DNA from: Gorsachius magnificus
Lineage: Eukaryota > Chordata > Aves > Pelecaniformes > Ardeidae
NCBI GenBank assembly: GCA_034008185.1
Contig: CM067109.1
Coordinates: 37,542,885-37,606,884 of the forward strand
DNA: 64,000 bases
Direction of reading: 5' to 3'
The number at the start of each line of letters is the position of its first letter. Within the stretch, counting starts at the first letter, position 1. Shown piece after piece: positions 41,097-53,756 of this stretch. The position numbers and the translations under genes are program-made. A model generated the notes under the pieces. It was given only the letters and a program-made list of their open reading frames with translations. It ran no database searches and had not been told where the DNA came from.

Positions 41097-41585
41097 TTAT
41101 TCTGGGCCTTCCCAGATGTGGGAGATTATTTTGTCTCTGACATAAAGGTTAAACTCTCCCCTCCCCTTAAAGTGGCTAGAGGGAGGAGAGATGAAGCCAC
41201 TGTCAAGTGAGAGCAAATGCAGATAGCCAGCCTCCAGGCTCCCACTAGCAAGGTAATGTAGAAGTGGAAGTGTTTCTGACTTCCGTCTTTTGGTGCATCT
41301 GGCCCCAGCAGAATAAGTGCAGCTGACCTTGGAGCTAAAGTCCTTCCTCCCAGTGCACTCCATGAGTAACAGGGACAAGACACAAAGCCATAGTGCCAAT
41401 TCAACATAGGTGCTGAGAAGTGAAGAGAGGGAGAATGTCCTAAGGTCAGGTGGCAGTCTGTTGTGGATGGTTTGGAAATTGCACAGGGCAAATAATACAC
41501 AGTAAGGGCATAGCTGGCTTGAGCCACAGTGTGAGTGGCCAAGCAGGATGGGTGCTATCAGTTTAATCACACAGGCAAGATGCAC
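41097..41585 (-). other. Long open frames, probably chance
   Basis: Two overlapping minus-strand frames are open for 162 codons (41097-41585) and 138 codons (41126-41542). They are among the longest open frames outside the retroelements. Neither has a recognisable domain, the proposed start has no supporting context, and a few frames of this length are expected by chance in 64 kb of six-frame translation. I do not call a gene. Confidence 0.25.
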
Positions 41586-44500
41586 TCATACTGATATTAA
41601 AGTCAGGGCTGCTCACCTGGGTGAAACACAGATACCTATGCTAGTACTCTGAAAGTGTGTTTGTAGATCTATTAAAAGTGTTTGGTATCTCCTTTCTCTC
41701 CAACTTTAGTTAACATTTTACCACTGTTTTGAATAGCTGCAAGACTGCATTGTAGATGTGCAGTTATATATACTCCAAAGTAACTAATCAATGAATTAAA
41801 AGCCAGAATCCCTAGGGACAAAAGAAAAAAGGACTCTCAGCAGCAATGGCAATATTTGAATCCTTCACCCTAGGATCAAGGAGATGGTTCTCTGGTAGCA
41901 TCATCATTGCAACTCATCCCCTGTTGTCATCATTGCCTTTAGGTCTTTAGATCAACAGGATGCTCCCCCTGAAGAGAGACACATAGGATGAGATAAAGTG
42001 CACACACTTTCACACAGTGCAACATGTCATTTGGAAGAAGGATAGCAGTATGCCTGAGGCTGAAAAAAACCCCTTTTGTTACTTAAGTGAAACCATATTG
42101 TACAAACCCACCAGCTTCACTTAAGCTTTACTCCTGACACCCTTCCCAGGCTTCTGCATTCACTTCCCCGTATGATCCTGCTGAGGGCCAAGCTATCCCC
42201 ACTTCTTTCCATTTATAACCATACCACCTCTACTTCCTGGCCTGCTGTGGCAAAATGGGATAGTCCAGCTCCAGAGCTAGTCTACTATCACTCACTCGCC
42301 AGCCATACAAGAGGTACAGTTTTTTTCACTGATCTTGGTTGAAATTAAATTTTAAATAGCCTAAGCACCAGCAGACAACATCCCTGCCTTGTTTCCAGAT
42401 CCTCACAGGACAGCAGCACTGAGAGCTTTTTGTGACAAACTGTACATAAGCAGGATTAAAGACTGCAGCAGAATAATTGAAAATAGTTGAAAAGTAGCAA
42501 CCTAGTGCTGCCTCACACACAAGAGACAAGTGAGGGAATGGGAAAGATGGAAAAAAAATCCAAACATTTTGTGTTTGGCTCTCCTGAAAGTGCTCTGAAG
42601 CTGACATAATTTTCACTCAAAACCAGTGTTCATTTTGGTTTTCTTTTTAAAAAGAAAAAAAAAAATTCCTTGAGCAGCCTAGTAAACATCAGCAATTCAG
42701 TTTCAGTTCAAAAATCTCTCGGCATACAGTCAAATTATTGCAGGATTCTGTTATCTCTAATCATTAATCAATATAAGATTAAATAAAACACATAAGGCAG
42801 ACTAAAAAGGCAGTTGTTTGGTTTTTTCTTAAAAAGGAACTTTTTTCAGTACGTCTACAAAATTATCATTGTACTACTTAACTACACTGTGCATGACCAC
42901 CTAAAATCTTCCTTTAACACTAATAATCAACTGTTTGACTGAGAGTACTTACTTTTGTACCTAACTATATAAATAAAAGGGGACTAACACGAGATGGGGT
43001 ATAACTAGTTGAGGTATTTTCAGCAATTGCCACCAGAAATTCAGTTTTGTGAAGTTGTAAAATGAAGTCTGCTTTCCCAAATTTTAAATGTTACTCTAAG
43101 AAAATTAAGGCATTTCAAAATTTAGAAAAAAATACAGCTATTCTTGTGAACCAGAGCCTGTGTGTCCGCGTTTGTTAGACTGAGGGCATCTTGGTTTAGC
43201 ATTTACTGAAACATATGCTGTGCCCTGGTAAAGTAATGGGATTCCACAGTGATGAAGTCTTTGACAACTCATTCCAGCAAAGAACTAAGTACATGATTTT
43301 TCCATGTAGAATGTCTGTAATTGCCTTTTTATGTTGTAAAATTACAGACATTTTCTGGAAGTATTTTAAATATAAGCTGAAATGTATATTAAATTAAATT
43401 CAGCAAGATGGCTGTGACCAGATAAATAGGATTAACTGTTGCCTAGTTCAATAAAGCAGTGAATTTACAAAAAAAAGAGAAACCTTTATTGGAAAGAAAA
43501 AAGATTACACAAAGTGATATTGATAGCAGCTTTATCAGAATGTTGTGGTGAGGTTGGCATATAATATTTGGCTAATAGATTGATAAGTTTTGAGGTTGGT
43601 ACTTGAGTATGCAGAAATGACAGATTTATGATCAGTTATTTAGTTACATAATATTTATTTATTGAAATTCAAATATATTCACCACAGTAGGCGTGGTTAT
43701 GCCTTATTCAGCAAAGTTCCCATCCCTCTTACAAAGAGAAAGACTGGGCCCACAGAAAACAAAATCTGGTTTGCATGTCATTATACACGTGATTAATTTT
43801 ACATACCTGAGTAGTGCCAGCAAACTTACTGCACTCTTTGGATGATGAAATTCTAACACAATGTGAAACACTGGTGGTACTCAACACATGATTTTTAATT
43901 AAAATTACATTTCATAACTCTTATTTACTGGAGTGACCCAGCTTCAGTTGTGTGAGTACCCATGGTGCACCACATCTTTCTGTTTCAATTTAGATAAAGT
44001 GTGTTAAACCCAGACAGTAGGAACCAGAACAGACAGTGATAATTTTTGTGTTCTTAAAATCTGTCAACCTGAAGGCCTGATTTTGCAAAAGATCCTTGTG
44101 TACAAGAGCAGTAGCATTGACACCACAGCCAGATTTGAATATGCAACTCCATCTTTCCCCGCCTGCAGGCTGAAATGAACATTCATCGTGACTCTTAACA
44201 CTTATTGTTCCTTGTGTCTAATTTTTATGATAAGCATTTATTATTGTGAACTGCAATTTCACATTTATTTTCTAACAAAGTAATTAAATGTACAGTTTAG
44301 CTGTAATATTTATTTTTATGTTATACAATATCATAAAAATGTTATACATAGCACCATCTGTTGGCTAAGATAGCTATAACACATGAAAAATAGTTTATGC
44401 AGATTAGATAGAAATGAGTATAGCAACAAGAAAACAGGAAAAGGACCATAAAAAAATTAGATGACTAAACTGCATACTAAAATTATCTTACACGCACCTT

Positions 44501-47500
44501 TTTCTCTAAGTTGCAGAATATATTTGCAAAGTACACTTTTAAGGCTGCTGAAATCAGGAATTGCTGACACTTTTGGGGGGGAAAAAAAGATGGGTATGAA
44601 AAAGCTATTAAATCTAACTTAGTGTAAACTGATAAACAGTAGTAAAGAGAAAGTGATAAATTAATTCACCTGCAGCATCACAGCTCATTGTGTACTCTAA
44701 CATCAAGCTTCTCTAGATCCTTAGTGCTCTCAAAAGGCAAAAGAAACATTATTAATAGAAAAATGGTGGTGTTTTCTGGTGTCACACACCTATCTGGAGA
44801 TTTTCTGGGGCAGAATTGTGTAGTTCTCCCATGCACCCACCCTGACAGTCTGTCAGGCAGGCTGCTCCGCGAGGTGTTGTCCTCTTCAGAGGTTCAGGTT
44901 ATGTTGTGCGTGTGTACATGTGTGCATGCATGTGGGTGGTCATGCAAGCAATCTTCTCCAATGCTGGGTTTGTGTTTATATAAAGGCCAGCCACAGCTGC
45001 AACCTGACAAACTTGACAGCATCTCCTCAGCATGAGATGCACTGTGAGGAGGAAGGCTTGGTGTGCTAGCACTGTATCAGTGCCACCTTTCCCTTGCCTT
45101 AGACAGGCTGATGCCTCCTACAGCTAGCTTTGCATGCTGGTCTGGATGGGAACTTGGGTGGGCCTGGTACAGCATTTCTGCACAAGGCCCATCAGATCTC
45201 CATCTGACTGTGTCCTACTGGTCCTGGAAACTACTACCAAAAGCAATATGCATATCAGTACACCAAGGTTGCAGGAAGGTGTCTGTCATCCCCTTGTGTA
45301 GTGTATGTACACAGCAGGGCTTGCTGAGCAATCAAAAAATGTGGTGACTTTTGCCAGGCAGTTCAGGGAGACAGACAAGCAGTGGTATCTAAAAAATTCT
45401 TAAAAACTGTTATGTACACCTTTTTGCTGGTCCAAGCCAACTTTTCATTGTCCAAAAAAGAAATTGCAATACTCCATTTCCCTGTGTTTAGACCAATGGA
45501 TCTTGATATAAAAGAATCAAAGATGTTGTCATGCAGAAATTAATGAGACAACTGAATTAGACCTTACATCTAACAAACAGCTGTCTTTTTATACAAAAAC
45601 AGATAGTGGAAGAAATACTTGTGAGTTAAGAAACAGGAGCCATATCTCTGTCAGGAATATCCATTCTTAGGTCTCCTGATACCAGATCAAAAAGTCTGTA
45701 GCTGCCTTGCACAAAGCACCAATCTGATAGAAACCCACACTGTGAGTTCAAATTCTGTCAAAACATTTTGACATGTTAATTTCATGCAGGCAGGCTCCTT
45801 TGTGTCTGATGAGCTCCATAGCTTGTTTTGTCTAATTCAACAGAAATGCAGTCATGCATTTGATCTGGATCAGTTCAGAAGTGCTGGATGACCCAGTATC
45901 ATGGAGATGAGGCACTAATGATTTGGGATACCTTAGCTTCAAGTACATTCTGCAGTTACCTCAGGCAGAAACTCAGCACTACTCCAGAGTATGCACATTT
46001 CACTCCAGGCTTGCTACCCTTGTGGGCAAGAAGGAACCCGATATTCTTTCAAGACCTGATGTAACATATTTTACCTCCTCTGGCTGCCCCTCTACAGGAG
46101 CAGAGGAAGTCATAATTCCTTCCACCTGCCACTGTGAAGGAGACATATTTGCAAAGCTCTTCATTCATGGAGCACAAGCCTAAGCACACCTAGTCCTGTG
46201 TAGAAAGTCTAGGTGCAATTATAAAAATAAATGCAACTTTTAATGATGTACAAGACATCAGTGTTTCTAATAGTATTTCTTTTTCTCCAAAAGCTACCAG
46301 GAAGAGTAAGGATTAAAGGAAGCTCAGGACTACTACATTCATTGCACAAGGATACAAGGCAAATATCTTAATATGATCATCGTTATAAAGAAAAGAACAT
46401 TTACTAAAGTAGGTTCATTACATTATTTTGTCCAGTCTTGAAATCTGGAAAATTACTGAGGACGTTTCTGAGAGCAATTATGAGACTAATGTTTGTTGTT
46501 TTGAGAAGCTCATATGGGACCTGATAAGGTTCTGGGATTTGCACTTTTTTGTAATGTTACAAAACACAATTGAAAAACCCATGAAGGTTATTCTGCTGGG
46601 AAAAGGTTCTTAACTGATAATAGAAACAGCAAGAAGGAAAGATACAGCACACTGAAACTTACCTTTGATTTTATAATAACACTGTTCACATTTGTCAATA
46701 GATTGAAAAGTTACAGTGCATATCTATACCATATCATGGAAATCGATCAGTATGTGTCAGGGAACAGTTATAGCCCAAAATAACCTTTAATTCCTCCACA
46801 TTAGTTAACACAATGCAGACAAAACAATCATACTTCTCCCTCCTTCTTTCTGTATTCTGCTCTGCTCATTCACTAGAACAAATGGATTTCTGTATTTATC
46901 TGCCCTGGCAAAATGCATGGAAACATGAATCATTTAGGTTAGCATCTCCTGGCACAAATGAAACAAAGAATTGTTTTTCCTTCCCACAGTCCTAAATGCT
47001 GAATACTGGAGAATAAGCCAGGTGAACCAGGGAGAAAATCTCTGGGAGTTTGGTTGATAACTTGCACTGCCAGTTCATCAATGTGAATTTGATGGCACAA
47101 AACCTTCCCTGTGGATCCATGTGAGGCCTAACTTGCAGTCTTTCCTCCTGCTGGTCAGAGAACAATATAGCCACTAGTGCATTTGATTTTGCTGTGTAAG
47201 AGAAAGGCAGGGTGTGTTTTGAGACTGGCAGGTAAACGAACTTTACTTATTATTTCTTTTAGGTAGTTTATGTGTAAATTAATTTTTAATCCATCTTTAT
47301 ACACATGAAGAAGGTAAGTGAGATCCAAAAATATTTGTAACTGGGGTGTTTTCTTGGTTCACATTTTGTGGAAGAGGGTGTACACAGCCACTGCTGCACT
47401 GACACACAGGGAAGAGGGACAGGAAGGCAGGAAGCAACAGCTAAGTCAGCTAGAAAGGATCAGGAAAAATCAACAAGTATCTCTCAGTATAAAATTATGC

Positions 47501-47514
47501 TGGGACAGTGGTTA
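41586..47514. other. Unique DNA, no gene recognised
   Basis: No gene or transposon recognised. A purine/pyrimidine-alternating stretch (GTGCGTGTGTACATGTGTGC and onward) lies at about 44906-44932. The longest frame is 115 codons (44688-45035 plus), crosses that stretch and has no family resemblance. Confidence 0.55.
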
Positions 47515-48588
47515 ACACAAGATAGCTTGACTTTAGTAAGGCTGCTGACACTGGCTCCTGTGACTTTTCATCTGGAAGCACCTGCATACTGGTTAGACTG
47601 GTGTGCTTTTTGCTAGGTAAAACCTGGCTGGATGGCTGAGCCCAGAGAGTTGTGATGAATTGAGTTAAATCCAGTTGGCAGCCGGTCACAAGCGGTGTTC
47701 CCCAGGGCTCAGTTCTGGGGCTAGTTTTGTTTAATACCTTTATCAGTGATCTGGATGAGGGCATCTAATGTGCCCTAAGTAAGTTTGCAGATGACACCAA
47801 ATTGTGTGGGACTGTCGATCTGCTCAAGGGGAAGAAGGCTCTGCAGAGGGATCTGGACAGGCTGGATTAGATGGGCCGAGGCCAATTGTATGAGATTTAA
47901 CAAGGCCAAGTGCTGGGTCCTGCATTTGGGTCACAACAGCCCCATGCAATGCTACAGGCTTAAGGAAGAGCAGCTGGAAAGCTGCCTGGCGGAAAAAGAC
48001 CTGGGACTGCTGGTCGACAGCTGGCTGAATATGAGCCAGTGGTGTGCTCAGTTGGCCAAGGAGGGCAAGAGCATCCTGGCTTGTATCAGGAATAGTGTGG
48101 CCAGCAGGAGTAGGGAAGTGATCGTACCCCTGTTCTCGGCACTTGTGAAGCCGCACCTTGAATACTGTGTTCAGTTTTGGGCCCCTCACTACAAGAAAAA
48201 TGTTGCGTTGCTGGAACATGTCCAGAGAAGGGCAATGAAGATGATGAAGGGTCTAGAACACAAGTCTAATGAGGAGCAGCTGAGGGAACTGGGGTTGTTT
48301 AGCCTGAAGAAGAGGAGGCTGAGGGGAGACCTTTTTACTCTGTACAGTGACTTGAAAGGAGGGTGTAGCGAGGTGGGTGTTGGTCTCTTCTCCCAAGTAA
48401 CAAGTCATAGGACAAGAGGAAATGGCCTCAGGTTGTGTCAGGGGAGGTTTCTATTGGATATTAGGAAAAAAGTCTTTACTGAGAGAATGGTCAAGCATTG
48501 GAATAGGCTGCCCAGAGAGGTGGTGGAGTCACCGTCCCTGGAGGTGTTCAAAAAACAAGTCGACATGGCACTTTGGGACATGATTTAG
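47515..48588 (+). pseudogene. CR1 ORF2 (reverse transcriptase) C-terminal part, broken
   Basis: ORF2 of CR1 encodes an endonuclease plus reverse transcriptase that copies the element's RNA at a nicked target. Only the later part is present. The RT blocks [14 protein letters not shown] (about 47680-47720) and [10 protein letters not shown] (from about 47781) are readable, but stops occur upstream. One extra base near 47868 (GGATTAGATGG, where related copies read GGATCGATGG) shifts the frame. After that shift the frame is open to TAG at 48586-48588, about 240 codons. It covers [70 protein letters not shown] and [19 protein letters not shown], the usual C-terminal order. The missing N-terminus and frameshift make it non-functional. 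Confidence 0.93.
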
Positions 48589-48669
48589 TAGACGTGATGG
48601 TGTTGGGTTAACAGTTAGACTTGATGATACTGGAGGTCTTTTCCAACCTTAATGATTCTATGATTCTAT
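47515..48669 (+). mobile_element. 5'-truncated CR1 LINE, relatively young
   Basis: This is the best-preserved CR1 in the window. It starts abruptly inside the reverse transcriptase (CTTGACTTTAGTAAGGCTG, the remnant of the DFSKAFDT block), runs through the rest of ORF2, and has a short 3' UTR with GGAGGTCTTTTCCAACCTTA. It ends in the CR1 8-bp tail ATGATTCTATGATTCTATA at about 48651-48669. The wording closely matches a CR1-E-like bird subfamily as I remember it. 5' truncation is the normal outcome of target-primed reverse transcription. CR1 insertions do not make long target duplications, and none was seen. Confidence 0.95.
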
Positions 48670-48794
48670 ACTCTAATGTTAATAATGAATGCCTCAATAT
48701 CCAGTAAGAAAAGGGTTTGTGAAGCCTGGTGGAGAGGATTTAAGCATGATGTAATAGGCTGCAACTACTTTGGACGATTTAAAAAAAATTAAAG

Positions 48795-49034
48795 AGTCAA
48801 ATTTCTCAGTAGGGGCTGACACCATAACAAGAGGGAAATTTCAACTTGGGAGGGTCAGATTGAACATTAGGAAAAACCTTTTCCCTGGGAAGGATACTGC
48901 AGCACTGGTCACTGAGAGACACTGTAAAGTCTCCATCTTGTTCAAGACTTAATAAGATGGAAGCACAGTGTTGGCGGTTGTCCTGCTTTGAGCAGCAGGT
49001 TGGACTTCCAACCAATGTTTCTGTCATTCTCTGG
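48795..49034 (+). mobile_element. CR1 LINE 3'-end fragment (older)
   Basis: Plus-strand CR1 words appear in order: ACCATAACAAGAGGGAAATT, CAGATTGAACATTAGGAAAA, CCTTTTCCCTGGGAAGGATA, GTAAAGTCTCCATCTTGTTC, GTCCTGCTTTGAGCAGCAGG and TTGGACTTCCAACC, ending near TTCTGTCATTCTCTGG. It is more diverged than the copy ending about 125 bases upstream and belongs to a different-looking CR1 group. It is 5'-truncated. Confidence 0.85.
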
Positions 49035-52000
49035 TCTCACATGAGCTACAAAATTGGCATGACAATATGACGGCAGTGAGGAGTCATTAAAACTGACCCA
49101 AATTCACTGATGAAATTCTGTAATGTTATTATTATTATTAATCTGTTGACACACTAGAGTCATTATTATGTTATTATGAATAGCACTAAAAGAAAAAGAA
49201 AAGGCAAAACACTTTTTTTTCTTACCCTTCCAAACACTTAGATCCATCATCAGAGCTATACTGGAGGAAGATGTGGACATGCTAAAATTAGTAGCTCATC
49301 ACCACTGGACAGATGCACTGGAAAGTGGGCAGCTTTAGCAGTTTATGGTCTGTCCAAGCGAATCAAGGACAGTCTGTCTAGATTCAGTGCACAATACAAT
49401 GAACAGTAATAGAAGTAATAGGTTAAATAAACCGTCTTCTATGTCTTCTTGTTTCCTTATCTCCCTTACAAATCATAAGAATTGCTGTCATCCAAATAAA
49501 AGGCCAGGATCTGACAGCAATAATGGTGATTGCTTTCAAACCCCCACCATTGTTTGCACTATGCTCCACCCACCATACAACTATTTGCATACCCTGACCT
49601 GGAGAGTGGATATAAGTTGAGCAAACCTCTATTTTTTGGGAAGGTGAAAAATACATTATTGGTTTCTTTTTTTGCTGTGCAGGGAAGTTCTGCTTCATTT
49701 TCACTGTTCAATGCAGTGTGACTAAAAATCAGTACCCTGCAGAAAGCTTTCATGCAGTAACTGAGCTTGATGCATTTGTGCTGCTCTGGCAGCAGTGAAG
49801 AGCAGTGAGCAGAAAAAAGTGACAGGGGTGGGAGAATTGCAGAGCCACAAGGTATACTATATATTTTCCCCTGATACCCTCTGACTGTCCCAAACCTGAA
49901 GTTCTTGGCCATTCACCCATACCTGAGAGGAGCAATGGTTCTTCTGCTGCTCTCTTTAAAAGCAGCATGTTTGTAAGTGGGGACAAAGTGACCAGGCACC
50001 CATTTATGAGGCTTATGCTGCTGCCTCTTTGCTCAGGTAAGCAAAATACAGAAACTGCTATGAGTGTTTGGAGGACAAGAGGATGGTCCTACAGGCAGAT
50101 AAGGACACAATATGGTTTGGGTTTTTTTCAGATGTGATTCAGGTTTGTTGCACTGTCTCAGATTTTCCTTCCACTTATAGTTTTGGAGCTAATTTCAGAT
50201 GTGAAGTCAGGGAAGGATCAACTCAAGCAAAGCCTGAGAATGAAGCCTTTGAGGGCAGTGTGAGTGGAGAGAAGAGGCTGCTTCCCTGCTGAGCTAACAG
50301 TTGCAGGTAGGAAAAGCCCAATACTGTCCTGCCTAGATTCACGACTGGGATGTTCCCAGCCAGTCAATTGCTTACTGATGCCATGATAACGGTGGACTTT
50401 GAAGAGGAATGTGTGAGTACAGGTACTCATCAGGACCAGCTAGACTCCTTTCTTTATTTTGTCCAGAAATCCTTTGGTATAGTGAATACTGTCAGAATCT
50501 GGTTTGATATGGTTTAAAATATTTAAACTGAGGCTGCTGGGGAAGTCCTTGGTCACCCCTTGTACTTTCTATCTGCTTCCTGTCACTACTCCTTCAAAGA
50601 GGCAAGCTATAACTTGTTTTTCAAAGAACTAGAGAAGCCTCATAAATAGGAAAGGAGCAAGAGAAAGTGTTAGCCTGTAAACACTGGATTAGGTAAAGTT
50701 GCATAGCCAATCACATAGAGGTACTTCAGCAGTAGAAGACTGGGAAATAAGCTCCCATCCTCCCAGGACCTGTGAAGCTTTTAGCAGCATGGAGCCAAAG
50801 CTCAAGTGCCATACTGTACAGCCTAAAGACATGATGTCTGCATGGTCTGTAGCAGCAAGATTTGAGTTCAGGCCAGCCCCTGTACCTTGTTTTGCTTTTC
50901 CCACCTGATGGAACCAATGGACTTTCTCCAAACCTGAAATGGTTTTTAAGCTATCACAGCACTCCTGTCTCCTGAGTAACATGCTGGTGTAGTTGCAAAA
51001 GCTTAGGAGCTTGTTTGTGGAGGCAGAACAATTAATGTTATGAAGTCAATTAACACTACTGAAAAAGGAGGAGGTCTTTTACGTTTGCAGCAGCATATAT
51101 AAACAAGTAGCACAGGCTGGAAGAGAGGATGCGATGGTGGACATGAGCCACCCACATGCCCCTGCTCCTGCCTGGGAGCTGTGCTGACAGCACCTCCTCC
51201 TTTCCATTCCTCTTTCCCCTGACTGGGAGCTGTGTGCTGAGGCTCCTGCTCCGTGAGTCAGCCAGATGGAAGAGGTAGGGGAGTGCATTACAGCAAAAGT
51301 GATTCCCAGTAGCAGGCCAACTTTTGCTTTAATTATTTGCACGGTCTTCTCATCTATTGTTTTATCTAGAAGGCTGAAATGCACAGGACATTGTGTCATG
51401 TATCTTGTCTAACTAAAAATAAATTGGTGCTAGATAGCAAATTTGCTTAAGAATACCTTCCATTTGTTCCACTAGGTGTGTATATGATTTATACTTTACT
51501 TCCTAAGCCAAAAAAACTAGTTTTCTCTGAACATCTGGCTGGCATCTGCGAAATCTGCAGTATGCATCATTAATCAGAATATCATTGTGAGGTTTGCTAA
51601 CGATAGATAGATAGGGTAAGTTCACTATATTAATGTAGCAATGCTCACCAGGGTACTGCAAAGCTACAATTTTCACTGTACACTTGAAAAAAATAATTGC
51701 TTTATTAACAGCCTGGAGTGAAGGGTGATATTTGTACTTAACAAAATCATCTAATGAACATCTGTCTTCATTCCTCCTACCTTGCTTTGTACAAAGTAGA
51801 TATCATATTCTTAATTTCCTGTCCTAAGCTATTGCTTACTATTAATGTCCTAGTAACTTATGTTTGTGTGGATATATGTTACATGTGCATGTGTGTATAT
51901 ATATGTCTCTCTCTTCACATATACACATAAACACACACATTCATACACACCTTGTTGCTGCTAAGCCTAAGACTCTAGATGAGATGTCTATTATAAGACT

Positions 52001-53542
52001 ATATATATATACACATAGTACCTTAGCTATAATTTATGTATGATTAATTCTGAGTGCGTGCCTGTACATGTGTACATAAAAGCATAATAACCAAATATTT
52101 TCCTCTCTTTCACCTCCTCCCATGTCTTTGTTAACACACCAGTTATATGTAAGGGATCCTTTGACTCCAGAAGGATCAGGGCAATGAATTTACCATCTAA
52201 TATTCCTGATAGATCTGATTTAGTTAGTTGAAAGACCCTCTTTTCCAAAATATATATTGTTTGATTTATTAACCAGTGATCAAACCTAATATGTGCTTAA
52301 ATTTCCACTGGAAATGATGAGCTGAACGCAGTGCTCCCCTCCTATTAACACCACCTAGAGGTTCTTATGAGGTTTTTCTGATGTATGATTATCTCTTATA
52401 CCATTAGAAGAGATGGTCACTTCTTTACGTATATATAAAATGGCAACAATTTCTAGTTCTACAGCAGGTGAACCAATACACTTTGGGTGAAATCAGAGGA
52501 CATAGCTAGAGGGTATTGGCAATGTGCTTCACACATGGAAAATCAGCTCATTTTCTGCCCTTGAAGAGAGCTATGGGAAATGTATTTTAGGCACACTTCA
52601 AATAAGTGACAACATAAACTGTATTTGAAACATAATTAGTAAATTTCCCACTTTTCACATGGCAGAACACCTGGTTTAAATATTTCTTCCTCTTATCTTA
52701 CCAAGGTTTTAAAAATAAATTTCTTTTACAATTAGTTTCTCTATTTTAAATATAAAAGCTTTCCTTCTCACACATAGACATGACTATTATCACTTAAGAT
52801 TCCATCCAAACCCACTAAGGAATTAGGGGTAAATTGGTGGTAGGGTTGTATTTTGCATTGGTTTTCCTGTTGGATTTTAATGCCAAGAAAAATCAGTTGG
52901 GTTATAATTGGCTCTAATTGGCATTCACACAAGATGGACCTTTCTCTCTTTACCTGAAGCCAAGTGGCTCTCAGAAAAAGGTATTTCTTCTCAATATTTG
53001 AAATTGTCAAGGAAAATCTAATCTGCACCATAGTTTACAATCCCTGATGAGGAGCAAATAGTTGATGGTTGGAAGATAAATAACAAAGAGACATCACGTG
53101 CTTATCTTTTACCTCCAGAATTTGTCCCCACACTTCACTACATTTGACACAGTTATTTTTTCTAGATAACTCTTTTCTCACAAAGATTGTTTAGTACCCA
53201 AGCTGGTTAGTTCAGGGATCACAGTGGTAGAAGACACTACTCCCTGTCACTCCAAACCTGATAGTGTTGTGTTTCCTTTATGTTCACAGGAGACTCTAAA
53301 GGGCAGAGAATACCTTCCTTCATAAAACCTGCTAGTCCTTCACCACAGGTGAACACAAATATCTGCAGTCTTATTTAGGAATCTGATAATACCATCCTTT
53401 CAATGGAGCTAATGAAGAGACTAAGAAAAACTTCTGATAGGGCCTCCATATTTCTGTTACTGAAACGTAAAACTGCAGTGACTCTGTGAGTGATAACTAT
53501 GCCATTTTAACAGAAATGTCAGAAAGCAATGCTAGGTATGAG
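49035..53542. other. Unique DNA with simple-sequence tracts
   Basis: No gene recognised. It contains (ATT)n at about 49127-49141, a GATA tract (three GATA units) at about 51602-51614, an alternating TA/CA-rich stretch at 51891-52017, and short open frames on both strands (longest 117 codons, 49559-49912 minus) without family resemblance. Confidence 0.55.
51891..52017. repeat. TG/CA- and TA-rich low-complexity tract
   Basis: The tract has GTGTGTATATATATGT on the left, ACATATACACATAAACACAC in the middle and CTATATATATATACACATAG on the right (52000-52018). It is alternating purine-pyrimidine sequence with local self-complementarity between the left and middle parts. Confidence 0.7.
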
Positions 53543-53547
53543 CTATC
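53543..53547. repeat. Left target-site duplication CTATC
   Basis: CTATC immediately precedes the LTR's terminal TG and is repeated exactly at 54120-54124 after the LTR's terminal CA. Confidence 0.85.
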
Positions 53548-53674
53548 TGTTGTGGTTTACTACAGCAAGCAGCTGACCACCACACAGCTGCGTTGCTCAT
53601 TCCCTCCTCCCCCTCAGTGGGATGGGGGAAAGAATTGGGAAAAAAGTGAAACCCATGGGTTGAAATGAAGACAC

Positions 53675-53680
53675 TTTAAT
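53675..53680 (-). promoter_or_regulatory. LTR polyadenylation signal ATTAAA
   Basis: Minus-strand ATTAAA inside the solo LTR, next to the (TAA)n tract. It would mark the R-region end of the retroviral transcript. Confidence 0.45.
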
Positions 53681-53704
53681 AAAAGACCAGAGGAAAAGAA
53701 TAAC

Positions 53705-53706
<2 letters not shown>

Positions 53707-53756
<50 letters not shown>
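53707..53756. repeat. (TAA)n microsatellite within the LTR
   Basis: Fifty bases of uninterrupted TAA/AAT, almost 17 units. It sits in the part of this LTR family that, as I remember it, is already AAT-rich, so the array probably expanded after insertion. Confidence 0.97.

Noticed and set aside
41097..41585. 162-codon and 138-codon overlapping minus-strand open frames as a gene
   Set aside because: No domain, no supporting start or splice context, and two frames open at once. A few frames of this length are expected by chance in a 64-kb six-frame scan.
44688..45035. 115-codon plus-strand frame with Cys/Val repeats
   Set aside because: The Cys-Val-Cys-Thr part is simply the translation of a TGTGTG/CATG low-complexity tract.
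47824..48219. 131-codon minus-strand frame antisense to the CR1 ORF2
   Set aside because: It is the reverse of the recognised CR1 reverse-transcriptase region, whose plus-strand reading explains the sequence fully.
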